64,000 bases of DNA from Haliotis asinina. Its lineage: Eukaryota > Mollusca > Gastropoda > Lepetellida > Haliotidae. Positions 35,216-46,921 of the stretch are shown piece after piece. A program made the position numbers and the translations under genes. Below the pieces are notes generated by a model. The model had not been told where the DNA came from. It ran no database searches and saw nothing but the letters and a program-made list of their open reading frames with translations. The DNA is taken from positions 4,777,501 through 4,841,500 of the forward strand of contig NC_090285.1 in the NCBI RefSeq assembly GCF_037392515.1, read 5' to 3'. Within the stretch, counting starts at the first letter, position 1. Each line of letters begins with the position of its first letter.

Positions 35216-36032
35216 CAATGAATGCATGTAAAGAAACGCATTCGTTTACACTACAATACTCAAGCGATTCTGCGATACTTAAACTTCCATATGTATCGCG
35301 ACAGGGTATGGATTTGACTTAAGGAATGAAATACCCACATTCAAATTGACTCGTGTTCATATAAATATCCACGGAAGACTGTACTTAATGCTACTTATTC
35401 AATACATAGTTGTAATTCTTGAAGTGGATTAACGGTCTGAATTGGCCCTGTGTGTGCTGTATTTACATGACATAATAAAATCTGTTCATGTTAACATGTA
35501 GAGATCAACACTGTAACACATTTTTGTATACAAGCACAACCCTAACACTGTGAAAGATTTGGGCTTTAAAGGAATTCTGAATTATAGAGGTTTCTAGGCT
35601 CATTTTGAAAAACAGTGCCCCTGTAAAGAAAGTGGCACTCGTACGTCTGTTGGTCTCAACCGAAAAGCCTGAAAAGGAAGACTAGTTAAAACAGTCCTCC
35701 CTGAATGGGGTACGTTTCCACTTATGTCGTAATATGATCAGTTCGTTGCAGAAATTCACGAAAGATTCGTCTTCAGAAAGTATTATGCCTTGTAAGTGTA
35801 TTATCGATCGAAAGCTTCATTTCATCGTTCCCTGAATACTTAGATAGGTGCTCATGGTATCAACCACTGGGTTGTTTGGTGGAGACGACGTTATTCAAAG
35901 ACTATTGTTGTATAGCGGGAACATTTCTTGAGCGTGTCTTTCGATACCAGGGAAACAAGTACGTCATTGTCTAAGGTGTCGTTGGAGGAAAGTTGTATTT
36001 CTCAGAAGCAAGCAAACTCATTAGTGTATGGG

Positions 36033-36165
36033 CGAGTTGGGTTTTACGCCGCCTTTAGCAATATTCCAGCAATATTGTGGCGGGAGACACTAGAAATGAA
36101 TCGAAACGTGGCCTCCGACATGACAAGCCAATGTTTTAAGCACAGGGCTACCACGCCGCCCCGAC
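36033..36165 (-). mobile_element. tRNA-like SINE sharing the same 3' hairpin tail
   Basis: On the minus strand: GTCGGGGCGGCGTGGTAGCC (A-box-like), then CACGTTTCGATTC (B box), then a hairpin ending GCTAAAGGCGGCGTAAAACC. The head differs from the SINE at 17157-17430 but the AATATTGCTGGAATATTGCT tail core is shared. The paralogue is at 46200-46330. Confidence 0.7.
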
Positions 36166-36999
36166 GATCTCATTAAGAGAGGGCAACCTATTATTGTTAT
36201 ATAAAATCAATATTCATGATCATTCGCCATGACACTATTATGAGAGACTCTTATCTTTTCTAAGGTAAATTCCGATAAGACGTTTCACGCTAATGTTCTA
36301 TTTACTGCACTATGACCAGTGCAACGCCAGGACAGGGGTTTTGTGTCTAGCTACAGTGCATTCAGGGACTTGACTGGCGGGGGCCAGTGTGTCACAATGC
36401 TCAGTGCAGAGATGTAACTATTCACACATCCGTGGTGGGTAATCAAAAGCCATCAGTGCAGCACATATGAATCACTCCATCCGCTTGAGATGTCTGTGTT
36501 ATTCTACCACATAACAGATTCAGATGCATTGCCCTCTTTGTACGGTATATTTTGGAAATCTCTCTTCAGTTTTATGCGTAACCAAATTGAGTTTTCCAGA
36601 AGGCTGTATCGAATGATTATCATTCCACGCGTTGCGGAGCATGAGGAAAAACAACCATTGTACAGCATTCCGGTTGATGCTTGCAGAAATAAATGACTGT
36701 TTGTGAAAACGACCTCACAAGAGAAATCTGTTTTACATGGCTAACGTCGAAGATGAAACTGATCATTGGGGTATAACTGTGTTCCAAATGTCGTGTTTAA
36801 TGCTGATGTTGGTAGGACAACTGTTCCAATGAATGAGAAAGTTCGAATTCTAATCCTATATCCTGCTTAGGTTAGTTGTGTCTAGGTGAATTGCCCCCTT
36901 ATCCCCTATCGTCATACCAGTCATACGCTTAGGGTGGATGGACCCTCACTCTTTGTCATTACTTCATACACTGATGCACATTGTGAAATCGGTTACCAC

Positions 37000-37236
37000 A
37001 TGTTACAGTCAGATTGTGAAACTGGTCATATCGTGAAATGACTAAAAATACCAGCCTTTTCGTGAAATGACTAAGAGGGCGAGCCATTTCACGTCATTTT
37101 GTGTAACAACAAGCAATACACAGTTATTGTCTGGTGTGGCTGCTTTCGACATTGCAAGTGTCAAAGTTTCAAAATGACGCAAAATGGCTGGCCCTCATAG
37201 TTATTTCAAGAAATTACTGATGTCACAATCTGACTC
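37000..37236. mobile_element. MITE-like element
   Basis: Same family as 2851-3064, with an extra GTGAAATGACTAAAAATACC-type duplication inside the left inverted repeat that is also found at 51836-52074. Confidence 0.6.
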
Positions 37237-37451
37237 AACTAGTACATGTATAATATCAAGAGTGCGTTCTCTGCATGATAAAACAGGTCGTTTAGATAAG
37301 TCGGTGTTACATTACACGTTATACACAGAATAGGTTGCTTTCCGAGTGTGTTTTATATTGTTTTTGTCGTTGTATACAACAAATTGGTTGTAATCTACAT
37401 GATAAAGAAAGTAGTGCATTTAGTATGGTGGCTGAATAGGGCCTTAAATTT

Positions 37452-37580
37452 TGCAGGCGAGAAAGCGATATCGCGAGACGAGAAAACGATAATACGAGAC
37501 CAGACAGTGATAACGCGAGACGAGAAAGCAATATGATTGCGTGAAAAAGCGATAGAGCGAGAGAGCGATATTACGCACAA
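37452..37580. repeat. CGAGA-rich short repeat array
   Basis: Irregular repeats of 'gcgagaaagcgata' and 'gcgagacgagaaa' follow 'tagggccttaaattttgc'. An inverted counterpart with the same flank ('aaattttaaggcgagaaagc') is at 39775-39945. Together they may be two copies of one element in opposite orientation. Confidence 0.55.
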
Positions 37581-38962
37581 TTGAGTCCTGTCTGGGCATG
37601 ACTGACTACAAACTGGAACTCAATCGTCATTCGTAGTTTCTCAGTGCTATTAATTGGTTTTTAGTAATGTTCTTGTTGGTGAATGGCATTGTTTAACTTG
37701 ATGTTTAGAAAATATCTAAGATAGATGTAGACTTTCCTTTGGCATACTATTTGAAAGTGTACAATCGTCATATCGTAAAATACCGGAAACATTCATTTTG
37801 TGAAGTGACTAAAGGGGTTAAATATTTGATGCTATCACTGAATTGGAATTGTCGTAACCAGCTTAATGACACCAAACAATTCAAAATATGATATGTTACC
37901 AATGTGTCGGAAGTGGGAGATGAAAGAGAGGAACCAATCACAAAATGGCATTGTGATAGCACTAACGCAGCCTAATACGGTACCCTTTGCTCTGTATCAC
38001 GTTTATCTCATATCAGACATATCATCACTAAAAGTATGTTATGAATAGATCATTGAGACAGTTTAAATAAGATTTTTATGTTGAGAGGTGATGTGTAAAA
38101 ATTATTTGACCGCCATTGTAACATATAAGTACACAGTGATTTGCCTATCTCTGTATACATGTAGTATACATATCGTGGTCGTGTAGGGTTTGATCAGCTG
38201 ATTGGTGACGCGTGTATTCAGTTAACCTTTTTCACTCTGTAACATTTTCGTTGTCAGACGAGGACTTGAAACTCGTTCAATATATGTAATTATCTACCTA
38301 TATCATCTTGCTTATGATTTGCAACCCGTGTGAAAACGATTTGAATTTGATAAGAAACAATAGGTGACATTCACCGGGTTGCAGACGAATAAATCCTCCT
38401 TCACATCTACAAAACCTTTATCATGTTTACACTGGGCTGCGTCGCACCCCTTCTCTATACCCTGTCAATGATGATTTACTACACTCCCAACAATATAAAG
38501 CCCTTAAGATAGTAAAAGGGGCAGAAACTCCCAACTTTTTCTTTGCTATTTCTTCATGTAATGTTCATTAATACACCCATATCAATATGCCAGTTTCACA
38601 GTTTACAGGAGTTTCATGATATAGTGCTTTATTTCCAAAGTGATGATTATATTACGTTTTTGTTTAACCCACCTACCACGTCGACGAATTGTCGCACTGT
38701 CTCAAGCGTATAGTCTGGAGATAGGGAGGGACAATTTGTTTAAGTATTACTTACGTACAACAGTATTATGGACAACAATTACAATATTATGTCATAAACA
38801 TTTGGAACAATACCTTTTACCACACATTTGTAGAAATATATATGTTTGAAATATGTACGCTTAAAAAGGTTCTGATAAAAGGTACAGGGTGTGTAACATT
38901 CCATCACTGAAACAATAAAGCCCAACGTCGAGAGAGAATATGATAGAGGATTTTGCCAACGT
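37581..38962. other. Stretch without a recognised gene
   Basis: No coding or repeat structure was recognised. Isolated MITE-like motifs ('tcattttgtgaagtgactaa') occur near 37795. Confidence 0.4.
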
Positions 38963-39125
38963 TAACACCGCACTCGGCACTATTTCACCTGTATGGCGGC
39001 GTCCTGTAAATAATTGAGTATGAACAAGACAATCCAGTGATCAACATCATGAGCATCGATGTACGTGATTGGGTTACGATGACATGTGTCAACGAGCCTG
39101 ACCACCCGATCCTGTTGGTCACTTT
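38963..39125 (-). mobile_element. Truncated SINE copy, same family as 17157-17430
   Basis: The hairpin and body are present up to 'cacccgatcctgttggtcac'; the head is missing. Diverged. Confidence 0.7.
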
Positions 39126-40314
39126 GTTACCGCAGTAACACGGGGAGTAGGGAATGTACTGGTTAAGGCTTTGCGGGGTATTGTCTCATTTTTTGATACT
39201 CGTCTTTATGGCGTGATGGCAAATGTGTATCTTTAGCCCAAGGAATAAAAAGTACTAGTAACATACCTAATGGATATTACGGAGTAAATTCTTATTCCTT
39301 CACCAGGTGCATGAAGAGACTAGGAAAAGCTATATACGAACATTTGAAACAATTGTGCTAAGAAAACAAGGCAAAACTACGGTTAATTAGCGCTAAATTG
39401 GTGGGGTGGATGGGCAAATGGAAACCAGGGATTATTCATCTAGGCATGAGTGATGAGATAACAATGGTGACATTTAACAAGGGAAATGACAAGGAAGAAA
39501 TGTAAGCCAGGAATTAATCCTGGCATAATTAGTCATTTTACAATAATGATTGTTATCCTTTTCACAGGCTTTAAAAAACACTCATTTATTTCAACTGAAA
39601 CACTAACGGTTTCTTGAGTTACTGTTGGAGTATTGTCTGGACAAGTTAAAAGATTAATTACAAAAATGCCACAACATATGCATTTTGTGTCTGTGCGACT
39701 AGAACAAATGGTGATTGAGCTTCCTGTTGGATTAGGTCATACGCAGACATGTGCAGACAGGACAGAATTAAGGTAAATATCGCTTTCTCGTTTTATTGCT
39801 CTATCGCTTTCTCGCCTCGTTATATAGTTTGTATGCCTTGTTATATCGTTTTCTCGCTCTATCACTTTATCGTTTTCTTGTCTCGTGCTATCGCCTTTTC
39901 GTCTTGTGATCTCGCTCTCTCGCTTCCAAATTTTAAGGCGAGAAAGCAATGGCCCTAATCAGCTACCATAAGTTAGTCCCCAACACCAGGACGTGTCTCC
40001 GCAGCTTGGCACATTGAATCAGGTCTTGATGACATTGCGTGATAGAACAAAGGTTATTTTATAGGCCGGTTAAATGTCATGGTGCCCCCTATTGAACGCC
40101 ACACTTAAAACTGTACCATACCTTTGTTTTGTTAACAAATGACAACATAAATCATTTTATGTGTATTTTGTTCTTTAATCTTGCATTCTCTGCTTTTATT
40201 GCAAATTGTACTATCAGCTACCAACTAAGAAGTGTGTAAAATGTTTTCTTTTGTCTCGAATGCATGGGATACTCACATTCAGATTTGGATGTCCTATATG
40301 CTGGAGACGTTTTA
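39126..40314. other. Intergenic stretch with inverted CGAGA repeat
   Basis: Apart from the 'ttctcg' / 'tatcg' array at 39775-39945 (reverse complement of 37452-37580), no gene, RNA or repeat was recognised. Confidence 0.4.
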
Positions 40315-42770
40315 TAGGTCGTTTATGAGTCTTTAAACTACCTTCACATTGGTGTAGATTACGCATCTACATGCACAGCCAGTAATGGGGGACACATATG
40401 ACTAAAATACTCGCGTTTACGGATGTCCCATATATTGACAACAGCGTGGAGCGAGTGATTTTATGGGTCGTTTAAGAGCCATTAAACAAAGCGTGCGCAC
40501 GAAATATCTGCTGTCTATAGTTCGATGCAGAACATTAATTGGGTGCATGCATGAATCAAAGTTTCTCGTGTACAGCTGATATAAATATGGCGCTGTTCAT
40601 GTTTTCAACGTGTGAACAACATATATACTTTGTTTCTGTTCTAGAATCATAATCAGACGCGGTCCAGTCTAATACTTTGTAGATTTGTGTCTCTTAAACA
40701 CAACAGGTTTGTACAAGTTCGTTTGTAGGTTTACAAGAACCACACCTGTCTCTTTTCACCAAAATGCTCCATGCCTGAGCTCTGCGTGACTTTACACCTT
40801 CCTTCTACAGTAATCTAACACAACGTGATATACGTGGATTGCTGTTAAAAGCGGTTTTAACGTAGTTTATACCTCCATTTATCCCTGAACCTTACCTACA
40901 GTGACATGTTCATGTACTTGTTTAGGTGCCTGACTGTGAGGGTGTGGGTTCGAATCGTAAATAGGTCTCAACTCCAGAAAAAGTGATAGAATTACTTTTT
41001 TTGACTTTCATAAGAAAGTGTAATTCCTAATATAACATATGTTACATTTGTCCACTTTCTAAATGACATTGTGTGATCTTAGCTTTCGGCCGTGGGAGCA
41101 GTGCCAGTTAACACTTATCAGAGAGGTAAAACAGAGTCCGCAGTCTAGACAACCAGTCGTCCGACTTTCATTTTTGTTTAAGTCACGGGGGCTGAGGGGG
41201 ACAGGTGGCTGACTTTGCATGCTAACGATTGGATACCTGACTCTGAGAGTGTGGGTTCGAATCCCGTATGGGGCTCAACACAAAAAAGTATTAGAATTTG
41301 TACTTTACCAAGAAAGTGTTATCCTAAATATAACATATGTTACATTTGACCACTTTCTAAATAGCATTGTGTAATCATAGAATTGGTAGGCTGGTTTGTT
41401 GCGTGTTTGTGCCAGTGTCAGACCACCTCCACGATCCAGTGGCTAGTGCATGTACACGGAGCGTCGGGTTCGATCCCTGGCCGTCATACTGAAAGACCAG
41501 GGCCTCGTTCCTCAAAGCGATTGTAGCGCTAGGAGTCGTAAGTCTGTGTTAAAGATCATTAATGGGAGTAATGATCAACAGTCTATGTTAAAGTATGGGA
41601 GTTACGATCACCTTAGCTCTACGACAGTCAAAAGGTAGTGAGCCTAAACTCTACTCTCGATGGCTAAAGTACATCATCACTTGGCTACAGCACATCATCA
41701 CCTGGCTACAGTACATCATCACTTGGCTACAGTACATCATCACTTAGATACAGCACATCATCACCTGTCTACAGCACATCATCACTTCGCCACAGTACAT
41801 CGTCACCTGTCTGCAGTACATCATCACCTGGCTACAGTACATCATCACTTGGCTACAGTACATCATCACTTAGCTACAGTACATCATCACTTGGCTACAG
41901 CACATCATCACTTGGCTACAGTACATCGTCACCTGTCTACAGCACATCATCACCTGGCTACAGTACTTCATCACTTGGCTAAAGTATATCATCACCTGTC
42001 TGCAGTACATCATCACCTGGCTACAGTGCATCATCACTTAGCTACAGTACATCATCACTTGGCTACAGCACATCATCACTTGGCTACAGCACATCATCAC
42101 TTGGCTACAGTACATCATCACTTAGCTACAGTACATCATCACTTGGCTACAGCACATCATCACTTAGCTACAGCACATCATCACTTAGCTACAGCACATC
42201 ATCACTTGGCTACAGCACATCATCACTTGGCTACAGCACATCATCACTTGGCTACAGCACATCATCACTTGGCTACAGCACATCATCACTTAGCTACAGC
42301 ACATCATCACTTGGCTACAGCACATCATCACTTGGCTACAGCACATCATCACTTGGCTACAGCACATCATCACTTGGCTACAGTACATCTTTTGGTTACA
42401 CTACATCATCACTTGGCCTGGGTTCAGCATGACTCGGCAGCAGCACGTCATCACTGAGCAGGAGTAAGTACTCACTCGAAAGTCGTACATGAACACTCAC
42501 CTGACGTAACAATATTATCCGATCAACATCCTTCGCTTGCAGTACACTCTCGTTAACGTAATGATTTTCACAAATACTGCAATTGCAAAACATCTCTTTA
42601 TGTGTTCTAAAGAGTATAAGAAGTGCATGAACATATCAAGCAGTATAAAAAATATATCAACTGATTACTGGAAAGCAAAAGGATAAGGCTAAAGAACTTT
42701 CGAAAATGTTTACACAAAGTAAAGTCTACAAAAAGAAAGGGAGATAAGTCATATGGCCCCAAACGCATAT
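40315..42770. repeat. Duplicated block (paired with 24825-27290)
   Basis: Right-hand copy of the 2.5-kb block, near-identical outside the minisatellite. It contains tRNA-like SINE pieces at about 40920-41080, 41170-41290 and 41410-41650. Confidence 0.85.
41663..42412. repeat. 21-bp minisatellite, expanded copy
   Basis: About 36 units of 'cacatcatcacttggctacag'. Variants (cacctggct, cacttagct, cacctgtct; GCAC/GTAC) are mixed in the left two thirds, and the right third is nearly homogeneous, as expected for recent expansion. One frame is open for 265 codons as (HHLATAH)n, which is a repeat artefact. Confidence 0.95.
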
Positions 42771-42859
42771 GAACCAAGTGCGACATTCATCAGATTCGGT
42801 AGCCTGATTGGTAAGTATTGTGAATAACAGACTTAACACTTTTTATAAAACATTAACGT

Positions 42860-43090
42860 ATTACATCTTGCCCAGACGGGTTTTAGAAATGATCACTCAA
42901 CAAATGATAAGACATTTGTTATGAATATGCTCAACCAATTACTATAAAGTAGAAAAAGTGTTCGATGATGTTTGGAGGGTTGGGCTACCCAACAATGTAA
43001 TTAATGGTAGATTTTTAACTTTTGTTCAAATAATGTATGCTAATATTAAAACGTATATACTATCCTTACTAATGATGGATGTTCAGAATT
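42860..43090 (+). pseudogene. LINE ORF2 remnant (first of two tandem pieces)
   Basis: Encodes the same 'KVFDDVWRVGLPNNVINGRF' region as 27400-28270 and 43975-44210, with stops. Confidence 0.55.
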
Positions 43091-43099
43091 CCAAACTTA

Positions 43100-43970
43100 C
43101 AGATATATTCTTCATAACTTTCTATATTTATCCTGTTAACAGTTTAGTCGTTATAATATTTTAGTGAGTTGTTTACATTGTCAGTTTGAAGCACTTCAGT
43201 GGATTTAATGAATAAAGGCTAACGCTATAGAATCTGTGCAGCAACGCAACGGCAACGGTTCATTAGCATGCCGCCACACTGGTCTGCACAGCTAGTACGC
43301 GGATAGATTGTTTACTTGTGACGTAACGCACCGTAGTCAGTCTCAGCGCGCTCTAATTATCAGTTGCATAGGTTTTCATTTATATAGCTGTGTGTCAGTC
43401 AATATTCTGAACTGGTCCAGAGATATTTATTTGTCTAATATATCACGGATCATCTATAACTGTTATGTTAAATTTACCGTACATCGGATTATAACAGTAC
43501 ACGTTCAACACTGTACGGGCGTATCGTATTTAAGGTAAAGGACGCCCCTATATCGAAAAATGGTCGCTGTTCAAGAATGGCGCAATGTTTATGAGTAAAA
43601 TGCACATGATAAATGATTACAGATTATGTTATGTCAGATATTGTTAGTACAGACATGCAGTTGTTAATTATAACTTTAAATTTGTTTGTATTACGCCGTC
43701 GTAACGGGAATGGACATTGTATTGAATTTAACTTAAATTTATAATGATGTATTATATAAAGTAAGGTTTAGATGTTTATTCTACTCTTCTCAAGAGCATC
43801 GGTGACATTTTATATCATTGTGGTTGAATGATTTTGTATAACATTGAATCCATGTATTGAATAAAAAGTCTGACCCTGGAACCCTTCTGTTTGTATCAAG
43901 GTGTGGAGATCCCCCCGGCTAATTCCCCAATTCTTGGTACGAAGTAGCTTGGTGACAAACCAAGCCCGAC
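43100..43970. other. Unexplained 870-bp segment between tandem LINE pieces, possibly a solo LTR
   Basis: This sequence separates two copies of the same LINE fragment and is not found elsewhere in the window. It contains a 'tatataaag' motif (about 43752), an 'aataaaaag' polyadenylation-like signal (about 43859) and a C-rich stretch (43912-43925), an order compatible with an LTR. No terminal TG..CA with target duplication could be fixed, so the call is weak. Confidence 0.25.
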
Positions 43971-43974
43971 TTCA

Positions 43975-44880
43975 GTATTACCCCTGCCCAGACGGGTTTC
44001 ACAAATGTCCACTCAACAAATGATAAGACATTTGTTATGAATATGCTCAACCAATTACTAAAAAGTAGAAAAAGTGTTCGATAGTGTATGGAGGGTTGGG
44101 CTACTCAACAATGTAATTAATGGTAGATTTTTAACTCTTGTTCAAATAATGTATGATAATATTAAATCGTTTGCACTATCCTTACTAATGATGGATGTAC
44201 ATCTGTGAGTCTTTGTAACTTCCCAGATATTGATATGAACCAATGTATTTCATTTATGATACTACTGTATGCAGATGTCACCGTCCTTTTTGATGATTCT
44301 GTCCCTGGGTGGGGTGTACTGGTATAAGCTATATTATGTTGGAACGACTCCAAAAATCATCAAAGTTGATTTAGATAATTATGCACTTATCCGAGGCGCT
44401 ATCGTAACTATATATTTCATAACCCCTTAAATGTTTAATGCCAGTGGTTAACTTCTTCTTAGGTAGAATCAATCCTAAAGGGTCAATTTTACCGAAGTTG
44501 GAAAGCTGAGATAGACAACAGCCCTGAAGGTTTCTATTACAGATACATTAAAAATCTTTAGAAAATTATCTCCTCTTTCCGCCTATGTATATTTAGCAGT
44601 TTTAAAATACGAAACGTGTAACCATAACGTATATGTTGAAGTTGGCCGTTGCCATGGCATTGATCGTCAAAACAGAACCTGCAGTCTATATAGATCACTT
44701 GCTGTAGCAGATAATTTTGATAATTTATTTAAATTCGAAGCTTTTACTGAACAAAGAAAGTAATACATTCCCATTAAATGCTTAATATCTTTCCCTAACG
44801 TAATAACGTATAAAGCATATTCTTGAAGCAAAACCTGGAGCAGTAAAGAAGATCTAGCAAACAACCTAAACCTAGTTGCT
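43975..44880 (+). pseudogene. LINE ORF2 remnant (second piece)
   Basis: Contains the 'KVFDSVWRVGLLNNVINGRF' region, then 'LLYADVTVLFDDSVPG' (the catalytic ADD reads ADV), then the C-terminal Cys-His region matching 27850-28060. Stops and frameshifts are present. Confidence 0.6.
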
Positions 44881-44894
44881 AAAAAGTAAATGGT

Positions 44895-46825
44895 AAAGTT
44901 GAGCCCTCCTGCATGATCTAACGACGTGATGTAAGCGGAATACTGCTAAAAGCTGCTTTAACGAATTTGCTCATAACTCAGTTTTCCCCTGAACCTTAGC
45001 TGCAGTGCGCTGTGCAGCTTAACAGGTTACACACTCCACAAGACCCGTGTTTTTGTCATGATTCATAACTTCCCTTGGAAGGAGCCACTCAACCCCACTG
45101 GGCGCCCAAGTTGGCAATCAGCTCATTTAGTGGGTATAACCTGTCAGGGGCATTGTGGGTATTTGGTTCAGCGGAGGTCAGAGGGTAGCAGAGAGGGAAG
45201 GGGAATGAAGTTAGTTATAATAGTAATATAGTAATAGTCCTCTTATATGGAGCTCATAGCCAGGCACATTGCTTGCTCATGGCACAATGTACATTACTAA
45301 CCTCCAGTCAAAGGACGCTATCATACTTCCCAAGTCTTCTTCAGCTCCCTGGGGATCATACAGCTATGCTGTCTGGTAGACACAATGAACTGAACACTCA
45401 CTTTACCAGGACATGCCCACGGGCACCCATATTACAGCTGGGTGAACTGACACAATGTGGATCTAAAAACCTCGTCTAAGAGTGCTACGCAAGTGTGCCC
45501 ACCTTGGGACCTGAACCTAGGTGCCTCCACCAGGGAGGAGACCCGTGTAGAATATGTCTTCTGCAACCCATGCTTGGAACAAAAGGCGACTATGCTTGTC
45601 GTAAGAGGCGACCAACGGGATTGAGAAGTAGGGCTCGCTGAGTTGGTTGACACGTCTTTGGTTCCCAAATGCGAAGGTCGATGCTCATGCTATTGATCAC
45701 CGAATTGTCTGGTCTTACTCTTGATTATTTACATGCCGTCGCCATATAGCTGGAATATTGCTGAGTGCGGCATATAAAGAAACGCATTCATTTACACTAC
45801 GATACTCAAGTGATACTACAATACTTAAACTTTCATATGTATCGCAACAGGGTATGGATTTGACTTCAGCAATGAAATACCCACATTCAAATTGTGTCGT
45901 AATATGATCAGTTCGGTGCAGAAATTCACGAAAGATTCGTCTTCAGAAAGTATTATGCCTTGTAAGTGTCTTATCGATCGAAAGCTTCAATTCATCGTTC
46001 CCTGAATACTTAGATGGGTGCTCATGATATCAACCACTGGATTCTTTGGTCCAGACGACGTTTTTCAAAGACTATTGTTGTACAGCTGGAACATTTCTTG
46101 AGCCTGTCTTTCGATACCAGGGAAACAAGTACGTCATTGTCTAAGGTGTCGTTGGAGGAAAGTTGTATTTCTCAGAAGCAAGTAAACTCTTTAGTGTGGG
46201 TTGGGTTGGGTTTTACGCCGCCTTTAGCAATATTCCAGCAATATTGTGGCGGGAGACACTAGAAATGAATCGAAACGTGGCCTCCGATATGACAAGCGAA
46301 TGTTTTAACCACAGGGCTACCACGCCGCCCCGACGATCTCATTAAGAGACGGCAACCTATTATTGTTATATAAAAACAATATTCATTCGCCATGACACTA
46401 TTATGGGAGACTCTTATCTTTTCCAAGGTAAATTCCGATAAGACGTTTCACCCTAATGTTCTGTTTACTGCACTATGACCAGTGCAACGTCAGCACAGGG
46501 GTTTTGATGTAATGCTCGGCGCAGAGATGTAACTACTCACACATCCGTGGTGGGTAATCAAAAGCCATCAGTGCAGCACATATGAATTACTCCATCCGCG
46601 TGAGATGTCTGTGTTATTCTACCACAAAACAGATTCAGATGGATGGACCTTATTGTACTGTCTATCTTTGAAATGTCTCTTCAGTTTTATGCGTAAGCAA
46701 ACTTTGTTTTCCAGAAGGCTGTATCGAATGATTATCATACCACACGTTGTGGGGTAGGAGGAAACACAACCATTGTACAACATTCCCGTTGATGCTTGCA
46801 GAAATAGTTGACTGTTTGTGAAAAC
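44895..46825. repeat. Duplicated block (paired with 34325-36710)
   Basis: Right-hand copy. It contains a SINE at 45552-45770 and a tRNA-like SINE at 46200-46330, both shared with the left copy. It ends at GTGAAAAC, where the 2A-bearing LINE begins. Confidence 0.8.
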
Positions 46826-46921
46826 ATACATACACATTTATTCAGTAGTTCGGCGTCATAGCCTAGAATACAATTATATTTGACAGAACACATGTCACGT
46901 GGTAACAATACAGCAATATTT

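Larger units (their letters stand above)
34325..36710. repeat. Duplicated block (paired with 44895-46825)
   Basis: Collinear with 44895-46825 apart from about 380 bp (about 35350-35725) missing in the right-hand copy. It holds two SINEs and ends exactly where the 2A-bearing LINE is inserted in the other copy. No gene. Confidence 0.8.

Noticed and set aside
41663..42412. CRISPR-like array
   Set aside because: The units are directly adjacent with no spacers, and the context is eukaryotic.
41660..42457. 265-codon open frame of (HHLATAH)n
   Set aside because: It is entirely the 21-bp minisatellite; the paired block has only about 6 units and there is no start context, splice site or domain.
46826..46850. 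A ribozyme or hairpin at the ends of the 2A-bearing LINE
   Set aside because: I tried to fold the 5' 90 nt (51545-51460) into an HDV-like shape and found no adequate P1/P2 pairing.
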